49,544 bases of DNA from a virus, in the IMG/VR virus record IMGVR_UViG_3300028920_000776, positions 1 through 49,544 of that record, one strand, 5' to 3'. Within the stretch, counting starts at the first letter, position 1, and every line of letters starts with the position of its first letter. Under the pieces are notes generated by a model that searched no databases, was not told the DNA's origin, and saw only the letters and a list, made by a program, of their open reading frames with translations. A program made the position numbers and the translations under genes. Below are positions 30,750 through 40,092 of the stretch, piece by piece.

Positions 30750-33700
30750 TTACATATTCAGCTTTTTAAGGATGAGTGTGTTATCTTCTTTTATGCGCGT
30801 ACGAAATGCGAACGGTGTACAAAGATCGCTAAATAATTCTCTACCGTCCCTATCACCTAATGCCGCTTGCTGTACCCTAGGATAGAACTCAGTACCTATT
30901 TGAAATACCAATCCTTTTGAAGGTCCTGTCACACCTACAATACGATCGGTAGCAGATTGCATTTCAACAATATCATATTCAGCATCATCAACGGTTCCCA
31001 TGAACTCGTGTGTAAACCCGTGTGACGCTCCTAAAGCTGAGTTAAACGTCATTTTAAGAATACGCGCACCTACATTACCGTAGCGGGTATCACAAAGTGC
31101 GCAATAGACTTGATTATCTGTAGGATGTACTACGAATGCTTTCAACTGAAAGTTAGGATTGTCTCCTATGCTAGTTGTATATAATTTTCCCATGTAAAAA
31201 ATGAAATAATGATACGACAAATCATTTCTATTAAGTAAACACCCGTGTAACTCTCCCGCAGATGATTCATATACCATTTCTATAGGTACACAATATTGTT
31301 CATCTCCCTGTATAGACGATCCAGGTTCGACTGTGCCTGTAGAAAAGTTAAATTGTATTGTGTATGGTGTGTACAAATTTTCATTACGTAGCAATGCGAT
31401 ATACGCTGTAGAAATATTTGTGCCTAAGTCATTCCACTTTATCCACCCCGTCCACAACGCAATATTATCTGGGCCGTAACATGTAGAACATAATAAATTG
31501 TCATTATCAAATGTTTTAGCCCCCGGCGACCATAGTGTTGAGTTAACAGCTGTTTGATAATCATTAAATCCACAGCTAATCACTTTATACTCAGTACCGT
31601 TCCACGTGAGCACCCTCCAACGGTCGTTTGCATCATCCCATGCGATGAACCCTCGTTGACCGAGCGACCATCTATAATGTATTTCAAACTCGTTAGCCTG
31701 CGACGACCAATTGCCAAGAAAAAACCATCCAGGTGGGGCATTCCAAAAATGCCCGAGAGTACAATCTTCCAAACCGTATTTGCCAATTTGATAATAAAAT
31801 TCCCTACGATACGAAACAGATAGTGATGATGAATCTTCTAGTAATCCACTACGTAAAGCAACAAACGCCTTTCTAAGCGTGTCACTACTTACAGAATGCA
31901 CACAGGGTATAGGAGCACAAATATTTTCGCCTGCAAACTTAGAACCTTCAGACGTCCAGTTCTTTTGTCCTATCGTAGTGTATTCGTAGTCTTGATCACC
32001 CCCCGCATCGTCTGTTATGTGGCGGCCTAAACGGTAACATACTTCGCCTGTTATGAGTGATGGCCACGAAGTGTCTACACTATTTATAAAATAGTCGTAG
32101 GCTAGCTTATTGGTTAAAGTATTGTATCTAAATAATATCGCGGCGGTTGGGCGCTCTTCGGTACCTCCATAGGGTAGATTGGGAAAACTAATATCACTAG
32201 TTACATGACGGCAGCCGGTATCGTCATAAGGTTTCCATGCGAGCCCATTTATATATAAACCACTGTGTGTAACTTGTAATCTACGGATATGCAGTTTAAA
32301 ATGGTAGAAGGGTGGTATTTCACACACCTTCTCCGCGCACCCGTTTTGTGGGATTTTCCACAACTCATCTTCGTAGCCTACGTATAAAATTTTATTGTAT
32401 GAATCCCATGCAACAGCTTCTGGAACTTTATTTTCGCCATCCAGATGCGGAAGACCTCCCCACACCGCTATACGAGGTTCGCTCCAATCAAATTTTAAAG
32501 CTTCCATAGTACGACACGCTGAAGGAAATCCAAATTCAGTAGCTGCGTATTGTGCTAATGTATGGAAATCTATTACGTTATACCAAGCACCTGCAATACC
32601 GTCTTTTTTGATAATCACAGTGTCTTCTGTATCTTCTAAGGGCAGTAGATCATGTATAACTTTAATATCTACACCGACACCGTCGTTATCATATATACGA
32701 TGAGTTCTTTTTATGCGGCGTAGATCTAAAGCACCAGAATTACGTGTTACTACTTGGAAACGTACAAGATAAACATTACGTAAATGATCTCCAATTACTA
32801 CAGACGTAGGTACCCAGTCACGTGGCATCTCCCACGTAATGTGTCCACTATTTGCACATTGATTAGTTTCGTCCTCTGTATATGTTAAGGTTTTCCAAGA
32901 ATCAATACTCTGCGCGTATTGTATCCAAATTGTGCCATCAAAATCTGAGAAGTCCATTAAATCAAACTCTGCACCGGAAAACGGAAACGGTGACGCTACG
33001 TAGAGACATTCAAATAACGTACTAAATATAGACACATAACTAGATCCATCACGGCGTACACGCTTTCCCCACGTAACTATGTCTGTTATATCTCTATAGC
33101 CCGTACCCGAATATCCGCCTTCATGTATCACAGATATGAAGGTTCTTCCCAGTGTAACAGGTTTACCATCACCCAATTGTAATGTTGGCATACCAGATTT
33201 CGATACATAGGGTTTGTGTGGATCCTCTATATAAATAAACATTTCCTGCGGTATGTCGGAATACTTACCTGAGAACTTCACTGCGATGGTATTTTGATTA
33301 TTGTCATATAAATATTCAGTCTGTTCTGTTTTTCTTGCATACCAAGTACCGTCGCTGTACCTAAAGTAATATGGAGGTCTAAATTCAATAGTTTTTAATC
33401 CAGGCTTATTTCCTGCCTGTACAGAATAAACTTCTATGCCTTCTATCTGCGTGTCGTCCCATGCAAACGATAGTGTGCGTGGACCATACGTAGGAGGGGT
33501 ATCCGCACTAGGAAACCATTTTTTAATAGATACTCCTGTTAGAAAATACAGCTGTCCTTGCGACTTACATATGTTATATGCATGATAACGCTCTAACAAT
33601 TTTTCAAAACCTAGTACGCGCACTACTACGGACTTACCTGCAGGGTTGTTTTCTATCTCGCTCGGCTCTACGAAGCCTCCTAAATACAATATACGATCAC

Positions 33701-34310
33701 CGGGTATATTACGAAAACCTGTTTTTAATAGCATCCATAGCTCGTGTGATGCGTCAATTCGATATGCATCGCCTACCTTAACACCATCTTCTTCAGGTGT
33801 TGTAGAATATGCATCGTCGGGGTCGGGGAGTACTGTAACCGTCCCAACGGAGTTGTATATTATAAAATAACGTTTCCCTACAGCCTTACCCGTCACAATT
33901 TCGATAGTACCAGTTAAAGTGTTGGAAACAAAATTTTGATTGCTGTCTTCAAGAACGTCTCTTGCTACGCGAGTGAGAGACCCTTCAAAGTATTTAGGAT
34001 ATAATAGGCCGGATTCACCCGCGGCGTAAAAAAGTTGTAGATCTTCGTTATCATATGCAATATTTACACTATCGCACTCAATACGCGAGAGAGCATCCCC
34101 CGAAACCTTCTTACGTATAGTACCAATTTTTTTGAGCCTTTCTGTCATAGATGTAAACCCGACGGTTGTTATACTAGGATCTCCTGCAACGACGTATCCA
34201 GATATTGTATGTGCGTCTAATCCCGATGCGTTTACATATCCACGTGTAATTACCTCTGGATCGGGATGTGCCGCCGTTGCATGACCAAGTATTAATTTTT
34301 CATCAGACAT
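30750..34310 (-). CDS. Large tail hub/tip protein
   Basis: 1186 residues. The N-terminal 500 residues resemble phage tail hub or distal tail proteins (beta-rich, SMTERLKKIGTIRKKVSGDALS, repeated GxxxxY turns). From about 600 to 1100 there are repeating units such as VAWDSYNKILYVGYEDELWKI and YHFFIFYMGKLYTTS that suggest a beta-propeller. No lysozyme or peptidase motif was found. Its place after the tape measure and two small genes and before the fibre is the usual site of a tail hub; the exact component is inferred. Confidence 0.62.
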   Translation of the reverse strand: MSDEKLILGHATAAHPDPEVITRGYVNASGLDAHTISGYVVAGDPSITTVGFTSMTERLKKIGTIRKKVSGDALSRIECDSVNIAYDNEDLQLFYAAGESGLLYPKYFEGSLTRVARDVLEDSNQNFVSNTLTGTIEIVTGKAVGKRYFIIYNSVGTVTVLPDPDDAYSTTPEEDGVKVGDAYRIDASHELWMLLKTGFRNIPGDRILYLGGFVEPSEIENNPAGKSVVVRVLGFEKLLERYHAYNICKSQGQLYFLTGVSIKKWFPSADTPPTYGPRTLSFAWDDTQIEGIEVYSVQAGNKPGLKTIEFRPPYYFRYSDGTWYARKTEQTEYLYDNNQNTIAVKFSGKYSDIPQEMFIYIEDPHKPYVSKSGMPTLQLGDGKPVTLGRTFISVIHEGGYSGTGYRDITDIVTWGKRVRRDGSSYVSIFSTLFECLYVASPFPFSGAEFDLMDFSDFDGTIWIQYAQSIDSWKTLTYTEDETNQCANSGHITWEMPRDWVPTSVVIGDHLRNVYLVRFQVVTRNSGALDLRRIKRTHRIYDNDGVGVDIKVIHDLLPLEDTEDTVIIKKDGIAGAWYNVIDFHTLAQYAATEFGFPSACRTMEALKFDWSEPRIAVWGGLPHLDGENKVPEAVAWDSYNKILYVGYEDELWKIPQNGCAEKVCEIPPFYHFKLHIRRLQVTHSGLYINGLAWKPYDDTGCRHVTSDISFPNLPYGGTEERPTAAILFRYNTLTNKLAYDYFINSVDTSWPSLITGEVCYRLGRHITDDAGGDQDYEYTTIGQKNWTSEGSKFAGENICAPIPCVHSVSSDTLRKAFVALRSGLLEDSSSLSVSYRREFYYQIGKYGLEDCTLGHFWNAPPGWFFLGNWSSQANEFEIHYRWSLGQRGFIAWDDANDRWRVLTWNGTEYKVISCGFNDYQTAVNSTLWSPGAKTFDNDNLLCSTCYGPDNIALWTGWIKWNDLGTNISTAYIALLRNENLYTPYTIQFNFSTGTVEPGSSIQGDEQYCVPIEMVYESSAGELHGCLLNRNDLSYHYFIFYMGKLYTTSIGDNPNFQLKAFVVHPTDNQVYCALCDTRYGNVGARILKMTFNSALGASHGFTHEFMGTVDDAEYDIVEMQSATDRIVGVTGPSKGLVFQIGTEFYPRVQQAALGDRDGRELFSDLCTPFAFRTRIKEDNTLILKKLNM

Positions 34311-34647
34311 TGCGTACTTCCATTTCGAGAATGCGCCCGTGTTTATCGAGCCAGCATATAAATAAATGTTTGCCCTGTCTAAATCCTAGTCCGCGCGCAA
34401 AAACCTTTTCTATACCTAAAGGACCTGCTACGCGCATATTCACGAAATATGCGTCTGCGTTTTCTTTAATATGGTGTTTTGCACCATTGATACTTACAGA
34501 CATATCAGTAATACGTAATTTATTCCTTTTGATAAACTCTTGTAACTGTAACCACCCCATGTAGCCGGGTTTAGGTTTCTCGTGTGGGTATTTTTCAATT
34601 ACTTCATATCCATTACTTAACGTAGCGACAAAGCGTCCTATAAACAT
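34303..34647 (-). CDS. Small tail-associated hypothetical protein
   Basis: 114 residues, not recognised. Mixed strand and helix, with aromatic and charged residues (FIGRFVATLSNGYEVIEKYPHEKPKPG, then HLFICWLDKHGRILEMEVRNV). AGAGG precedes the ATG; it overlaps the hub gene by 8 bp. In siphovirus maps a small gene here is often a tail accessory or fibre-assembly protein, but no motif confirms it. Confidence 0.52.
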   Translation of the reverse strand: MFIGRFVATLSNGYEVIEKYPHEKPKPGYMGWLQLQEFIKRNKLRITDMSVSINGAKHHIKENADAYFVNMRVAGPLGIEKVFARGLGFRQGKHLFICWLDKHGRILEMEVRNV

Positions 34648-34656
34648 ATGCGCCTC

Positions 34657-35220
34657 TTATGAATAATATTCAGTTGTTATTCTAAAGTTAATATCACTGT
34701 GAGCTCCGGTAGCAATTGCACGAACTGACAGCCCTAAATACCATGTATGTGTCAACGCAGGAGTTTGATTCGCCAAACTAAGACGTTTACTGTTTATATA
34801 ATCAAGCTCCGTCCACGCGGTGTTCGCTACCTCAAACGCAAACACCCTGACATCGCCATCTGCGGGGGAATCCGCGGTTGTCGTACCATATGCATCAAGA
34901 TATGAATTTGTCGTACCTACTGCGCCTACGCACATTCCTGTAAGTTGCAGGCATATGGTACACTCATACGCAGCTACTGCACTTACAGCCTTAGTCTCAC
35001 CATCTACAAATACTGTCGAATTTGTTAAGTACTGACAGTTTGGAAGTTCCCCGCCGTTAGTACCCCCCGGGTATGAGCGTATCCACGTACCTTCTTGACC
35101 CTGCGCGGCTCCTGCTATCACAGGTGTTGAAAAGCCTCCTCCAGGCCCAGAGAATCCTATTGAGTCGCTTGAACCCGCTGTAGCGGATAAATTTCCACCT
35201 TTTACTGACCAATCAGCCAT
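34657..35220 (-). CDS. Minor tail protein, beta-rich
   Basis: 187 residues, not recognised. Glycine- and serine-rich start (GGNLSATAGSSDSIGFSGPGGGF) with many short beta strands and few charges, like phage decoration or minor tail proteins. It is the first gene downstream of the D-site promoter on this strand, which separates it from the tape-measure group. No catalytic residues are visible. Confidence 0.52.
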   Translation of the reverse strand: MADWSVKGGNLSATAGSSDSIGFSGPGGGFSTPVIAGAAQGQEGTWIRSYPGGTNGGELPNCQYLTNSTVFVDGETKAVSAVAAYECTICLQLTGMCVGAVGTTNSYLDAYGTTTADSPADGDVRVFAFEVANTAWTELDYINSKRLSLANQTPALTHTWYLGLSVRAIATGAHSDINFRITTEYYS

Positions 35221-35303
35221 GGAATTTTCCTCATAAAATATGGTTTACAAAGTCTTTAAAGGTTTTTTATTAGTACTCTTTGTCATTTTAAGGTTTTAAT
35301 ATT

Positions 35304-35333
35304 TTGATATATTAAAATTTGAGCACAAAGTAA
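35304..35333 (-). promoter_or_regulatory. Class II promoter, minus strand, at site D
   Basis: Read on the minus strand: TTACTT (35333-35328), 18-bp spacer, TATCAA (35309-35304). Orientation matches the leftward genes 35220 to 25456. The -10 box differs by one base from the TATAAA of the other two class II promoters. Confidence 0.5.
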
Positions 35334-35354
35334 ATTACTTGGAATTTACTTTGT
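35325..35354 (-). promoter_or_regulatory. Operator-like palindrome, site D
   Basis: A 30-bp element with perfect 12-bp arms (ACAAAGTAAATT and its complement) around ACTTGG. Its minus-strand reading matches site A (1065-1094) at 28 of 30 positions. Confidence 0.82.
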
Positions 35355-35388
35355 AACACATATAAGATAAACTTGATATCTCTTAACA

Positions 35389-35760
35389 TCATGTTAATCC
35401 CACAGTAAATTGGTAATCAATATCACGTAAAATGTACCCACCTATATTATCGTCAGTCAGTTCAAGCCCATTAAGTTCTAAGTACGTATATGTACCATTA
35501 AAACTAGGAGCGCTACATATCTCAGATAACTGTGACAAAGGCATTGACTTTACAATAACCTTATCTCCCATTTGAAAGAACCTGGCTGCGTTTCCATATA
35601 CATAGCATTGCGAAACGGTAGTCCCCGCAGCTGTCAAAGATATTCCCGCTATCGATGTTATAGGTCCTGCGTACTTTGCATACAAGGAGGTACGGAATAC
35701 TGGCTGAGCACCTACCTCCTTTTTTGCTTCATTGATAAATAGTTTGCTTACTTGTTTCAT
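35389..35760 (-). CDS. Hypothetical tail protein after the tape measure
   Basis: 123 residues, not recognised. N-terminal helix (KQVSKLFINEAKKEV), then beta strands with small residues, ending ILRDIDYQFTVGLT. Its ATG overlaps the tape-measure stop by 4 bp, so it is coupled to it. Position suggests a distal tail or tail-adaptor protein, but this is context only. Its stop codon lies in a 15-nt palindrome. Confidence 0.52.
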   Translation of the reverse strand: MKQVSKLFINEAKKEVGAQPVFRTSLYAKYAGPITSIAGISLTAAGTTVSQCYVYGNAARFFQMGDKVIVKSMPLSQLSEICSAPSFNGTYTYLELNGLELTDDNIGGYILRDIDYQFTVGLT

Positions 35761-38700
35761 ACGATGTCATCATCCGTTACATTACGCAAAGTAGCTATAT
35801 GGCGTCTCTTCGCAGGTAGTACGTGTTGCTTATATACATCATCCCAGGCTTCTCTACTATCGATCATCGAAGGACCTTGTATAACAAATGTATCTTGGAA
35901 GTTATACTCTTTCTTGCCCCCCGCGCCACCCAAAGCATTTTGTGCAAGCGGGTGACTTAACGGTACAATTGCTTCAGGGCCTGCCTCGCCTACCATACCT
36001 AAGAGAGGCTTAGTAACAATTCCGCCCTCAGCAAACTCAGATACCGAAGCTATCAAAGCCGCAACAGCGGCGACAGCTACTGCGATGGCTGCTAAGTTGT
36101 ATGGAAATGGCAACCCTGATGCGCTTTTGACAGCGCCTACCTCTGCGGCGGCCGTATCAGCAGCGATCTGTGTAGTAGCTGTTGCTACGGATTGTGCCGC
36201 CATCTTTAGTTGGTTTGCAAGCCATTCGGCAAGCATTTCCGCAAGGAGCTTAATCCAAAACTTCTTCATATAGTCCCAGATAGTTGTAAAGAACTTCTGG
36301 AAGCCCTTCATATTCTCTTTTCGTTGGTCATTATACTGTTTATCAAGTTCTGAGACTTCTGCGTAATAACGCGCCGCGGATATTTTTCCTTCAACAAACT
36401 GGTCGCGTAAATCACGTTTCTGGTCTTCCATACGCAAGCGTACTAATTCCCAGTTCGTATCATCCTTTTCAAGTAAATCCTCGAACAAATCCTCGAGTGC
36501 GTTGGAGAGCTCCCTACGTATTTCAGTTGCCACATCTTTAACAATTTCTTTAAATGTACGTACTTGTGACTCGGTAATTAATTTCAGTGCATTATATACA
36601 CGTCTCCAAACATCTGTATACTTAGCCCCCGCAGCCTCGATTTCGCTTAGTAATTCTTGTAGGGCCGCTCGGCGCTGTTCGGCGGAAACATCCTCCATAT
36701 TACGTATATCTTTAAACGCACGTTCCCACGCTTTAATCATAGGTTGCAAACGTTTATACTCCGCCCACTCTTCCATAGTCATATTAGCCGCGATGCGGTC
36801 CTTAAGATCTTCAAATGTATCTACCGCGTTTTGTTTTTCTAGTTCGGGTATGAGTAGCATCTCACGCCAAACTTTTTGTGCGGCGGGTGGTAGCTTTTCT
36901 AAACGCTTTGTTATCTCGTCCGCAAGTTTTTTAAACTCAGCGCGCAGATCCTCGGTTACTTCAGGTTTTAATGTAAGAGCGTTTGCCATGACCTCTTGAA
37001 GTTCTGTCGCTTGCCGTACGAGGTCGTCTGGAAAATCCCCATACGCACCTTCAATAGAATCTTTCACGCCCTCCCATAGATCTTTAATCTTACCACTATC
37101 TATATCTAGTACGCCTTCATCAACAAGTTGACGGATCTTAATAAATGCCTCAAGTACTTCGTTTGCCTTTTTCTTTAAAAGTCCTAGAGGCTCCTCTCCA
37201 AGCTCATGTAAAGCATTAATAGCCTCCGTAGAAGTATTAGTAACCGTCTCCGCCAATGCTTCAAACTCTGCGGGTACTTCGCCGAACGCCATACGAATTT
37301 TTTCTACGACATCTTCCCAAGCCTTTTCGATGATATCTGCTGATACTTGAGATTCTTTCGGGAGCTTAGCATTTTCCTGACTCACCGTCAATAACGCCTC
37401 AGCAGCCTTGCGGGCTTCATCTTGAAGCTGAGATGGAATCTTAACATCAAGGGTACTAAGACCCTGTACCATCTCTAAAGTATATCCAGTCATCTTCTCA
37501 GTGATTTCGCGGTACTTCTCTGGTATCTGTCCGAATGCGTCCATCAACTTAGGTACGAACCCATCTATCCAGATGTCGCGAAGTTTATCAGCGGAATACC
37601 CGCCATCCTTCCAAATAGTATTGAATGCCCAATCAGCTTCTTTTGCTATGTCTTCTAAATGCTGAGGCATATCCATACCCAAGATATTAAAGGCTGCTCT
37701 TAATCGTGCAGTGGTTGCACGTGCCTTATTGAACGCATCTGTCATTTCCTTCATCTTCTTACGTACGGCATCCGATATGCTCGCAGTTTCAAGTAGCTCC
37801 TTAGACAACTCGGTAATACGGTCTTTCAGTCTACCTGATATTGTATTATTATCGTGGAGAGCTTCATACATACCTACTAACTTCGCACGATTCTCATCTG
37901 TTAAATGTGCCCCGCGGGCTATTTGCTCTAATAAATCCGACCATGATGCAGCATATTGATCATTTTTGTATTTATTCGAAGCTAAATCATTTGAAAGATC
38001 GTTCATGCGTGCCTGCATTGCAGGTGTGAACTCCGTAACTTCACGCGCTGCATCGACAATCCCAAGAAGACCCTCTTTTGTTTCTTCTGAATACACAGGA
38101 GTAACTTTTAAAGATTCCGCGAGGTCGTCAAGACCTTTCTTCACCTCGGCTGTAAGAGGCGCACCTTTCTGTAATGCTTCGATTACAGCTTTCCACCTGT
38201 CTTGCAAGTCGTCAGTAGGTTTAACCGTATTATCTATAGACTCAGTTAGGGCTTGTAACCCCGCCGACAGTGTCTTTGCGTCGGATAGCTCTGACCAATT
38301 TTCACGAAGTAACCCGACTATACGTAATAACTTCGTAATCTTATCCCCAAGCCAACTTATCCACTTCCCAACATCTTTAATACCAAAAGATCCGGCAGAG
38401 AGTACTCGTATAAAGAGATCAATACCGCGTGTGACCGCTCTAAATTTTTTCTGTAGGTAAATTAACCCGCGTATAAGTATATAAATACTAGCAGCTACGG
38501 CTCCTACTAAAAGCATCTTACCTACCAAAACCCCTGCCGCGATTCCCAAAGCGCTCAATGCAGCTACTGTGACCAGTATAGCGCCAGTTAGGCCAGCAGC
38601 GACGAGACCAATGGCCGCAAGAGACCCTGCGAATTGCGCAAATCCTGGCGCGACTTTACGCATTGCCCCCATTATTGAGTTTATTGCCTCTACAATTTTT

Positions 38701-39803
38701 CGCGCGGTTGCTAAAAACGGTAACGCGCCTTGTATACGTAGTGCATTAAAGTTCTGTTTCAATCTGTCTAGTGAAAATGACAAAGCTTTTGCTTGTTTTT
38801 CAAATGCTATTTGAGTTTCCCCGGCGGCGTTAAGCATTACATTATAATCTTTTGTGAATCCTGTCACCTGCTGGATAAGAGCATTAACACCACGAAGCGC
38901 TCTCATCTGTCTAAACATTGATCCAACTTGTTCAGGAAGTATATCGCTAAGTTTTTCCATCACTGATACAAGACCTTCTGTCTGAAGCGTGGTCAAATCT
39001 AAATTAAGACCTAACCTTGCAGCGGCTTTAATCGCATCTTCAGTGGGACGGAAAAACTGTAATAGTGTCTGGTTAATAGATGTAATCGCAACGCCTGTAT
39101 CCAGCCCTGCACGAGTCATTGTAGTAATAGCGGCCATAAGCTCTTCAAAGCTTACTCCCGCAGCTGCAGCGGTAGCGGCAGCTCTACCAATTACAGGCGT
39201 TAGTTCCGCAAACGTGGTAACACCCCGTCTGATCGTTGCAAAGAATATATCAGATATTTTAGCGGCTTGGTCGAAGGCCATATTATATGACATAAGTACT
39301 GAAATTATCGCCTTCGTTGCAGTTGCAGTAGAAGTCAGCCCTGCGCGTGCAGCACGCATTGCAACCGTTAAAACATTTATCGCATCAGACGCGGGAATGG
39401 TTGCTGACAGAATATCATACAAACCTTTTGTTGTAGCGGCGGTTGTTTCACCAAACTCGGCCGACAAATTTATGACATTCTGTGTAAATGTCTTAACCCA
39501 TTTATTTACATAAGAATATGACTCACCCGCCCTATCGCGTAACAGAGTCGCAACGTTCGCCATCTCTTTTTGTAGTTCGATAGCGGGGCCTAAACTCTTT
39601 GCTATAGCGCGTGTTCCTATCGCAAACGTCGCGAGCAGCCCAGCCCCGGCTACAGCAAGCTTGCCCATTTTAGTTTGCAGTAACTCAATCGCAGCGCCGC
39701 CAATCTTAGAAAATGTAAGCAGCGTCATCTTCGCAAGTTTGAAATTGCGAATGAAGTTCCAGATCTCAGCGACGAGCTTAACTTTTAATATACCAAGAGC
39801 CAT
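35757..39803 (-). CDS. Tape measure protein
   Basis: 1348 residues, which sets tail length and crosses the host envelope during DNA injection. N-terminal TP901-type region (TAATTKGLYDILSATIPASDAINVLTVAMRAARAG), long coiled coils, a membrane-like stretch near 395-455 (AAGLTGAILVTVAALSALG, then LLVGAVAASIYILIRGLIYL), a repeated helical middle, and the typical C-terminus GEAGPEAIVPLSHPL. Length suggests a tail of about 200 nm by the usual 0.15 nm per residue rule. It shares its first base region with the tail-chaperone frame at 39803. Confidence 0.92.
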   Translation of the reverse strand: MALGILKVKLVAEIWNFIRNFKLAKMTLLTFSKIGGAAIELLQTKMGKLAVAGAGLLATFAIGTRAIAKSLGPAIELQKEMANVATLLRDRAGESYSYVNKWVKTFTQNVINLSAEFGETTAATTKGLYDILSATIPASDAINVLTVAMRAARAGLTSTATATKAIISVLMSYNMAFDQAAKISDIFFATIRRGVTTFAELTPVIGRAAATAAAAGVSFEELMAAITTMTRAGLDTGVAITSINQTLLQFFRPTEDAIKAAARLGLNLDLTTLQTEGLVSVMEKLSDILPEQVGSMFRQMRALRGVNALIQQVTGFTKDYNVMLNAAGETQIAFEKQAKALSFSLDRLKQNFNALRIQGALPFLATARKIVEAINSIMGAMRKVAPGFAQFAGSLAAIGLVAAGLTGAILVTVAALSALGIAAGVLVGKMLLVGAVAASIYILIRGLIYLQKKFRAVTRGIDLFIRVLSAGSFGIKDVGKWISWLGDKITKLLRIVGLLRENWSELSDAKTLSAGLQALTESIDNTVKPTDDLQDRWKAVIEALQKGAPLTAEVKKGLDDLAESLKVTPVYSEETKEGLLGIVDAAREVTEFTPAMQARMNDLSNDLASNKYKNDQYAASWSDLLEQIARGAHLTDENRAKLVGMYEALHDNNTISGRLKDRITELSKELLETASISDAVRKKMKEMTDAFNKARATTARLRAAFNILGMDMPQHLEDIAKEADWAFNTIWKDGGYSADKLRDIWIDGFVPKLMDAFGQIPEKYREITEKMTGYTLEMVQGLSTLDVKIPSQLQDEARKAAEALLTVSQENAKLPKESQVSADIIEKAWEDVVEKIRMAFGEVPAEFEALAETVTNTSTEAINALHELGEEPLGLLKKKANEVLEAFIKIRQLVDEGVLDIDSGKIKDLWEGVKDSIEGAYGDFPDDLVRQATELQEVMANALTLKPEVTEDLRAEFKKLADEITKRLEKLPPAAQKVWREMLLIPELEKQNAVDTFEDLKDRIAANMTMEEWAEYKRLQPMIKAWERAFKDIRNMEDVSAEQRRAALQELLSEIEAAGAKYTDVWRRVYNALKLITESQVRTFKEIVKDVATEIRRELSNALEDLFEDLLEKDDTNWELVRLRMEDQKRDLRDQFVEGKISAARYYAEVSELDKQYNDQRKENMKGFQKFFTTIWDYMKKFWIKLLAEMLAEWLANQLKMAAQSVATATTQIAADTAAAEVGAVKSASGLPFPYNLAAIAVAVAAVAALIASVSEFAEGGIVTKPLLGMVGEAGPEAIVPLSHPLAQNALGGAGGKKEYNFQDTFVIQGPSMIDSREAWDDVYKQHVLPAKRRHIATLRNVTDDDIV

Positions 39804-40090
39804 TATTTCTCCTCAACTAAATCACGTAGACCACGCATATCAAATTCTGAGAGGTCAACACCATTGTGATCTTTAACAGGCCCTTTATGAGCTCTAGGAT
39901 CTGAGTATCTACCTTTTGGGGAGTTCTTGTTCATCGCTTCTTCTTGTATTTTTGCAGCAACTTCGCGTATGGCTGAAATCGCCGGTACTAGCTTTGCTAT
40001 AGTTCCCCGAGACATACTTAAAACTTGATCGGGGGTGTAGTGACAGTTTATTGCAAAATACGCGAGGATGATGGCAACATCGTCTGCCAC
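39803..40090 (-). CDS. Tail assembly chaperone, frameshift extension (gpT-like)
   Basis: 95 residues if started at GTG 40090, but more likely made as a -1 frameshift extension of the upstream chaperone. The frame is open from the slip site at 40099-40105 without a stop. The sequence is helical with a charged C-terminal part (SPKGRYSDPRAHKGPVKDHNG). In lambda-like phages the corresponding gpT portion binds the tape measure; here it ends exactly at the tape-measure start. Confidence 0.75.
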   Translation of the reverse strand: MADDVAIILAYFAINCHYTPDQVLSMSRGTIAKLVPAISAIREVAAKIQEEAMNKNSPKGRYSDPRAHKGPVKDHNGVDLSEFDMRGLRDLVEEK

Positions 40091-40092
40091 AT

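Larger units (their letters stand above)
35221..35388. promoter_or_regulatory. AT-rich intergenic region D
   Basis: 168 bp with no gene, the longest gap in the tail cassette. It holds operator site D, a minus-strand class II promoter, TTTTGATATAT at 35302-35312, AGGTTTTTTATTAGTA at 35260-35275 (reverse complement differs at one base from 22341-22356), and a palindrome TTAACATCATGTTAA at 35383-35397 at its right edge. The resemblance to region C (22220-22436) is marked. Confidence 0.7.

Noticed and set aside
38989-39513. 174-residue plus-strand frame across the tape measure gene
   Set aside because: Mirror image of the helical, Ala-rich tape-measure sequence; no ribosome site and wrong strand for the operon.
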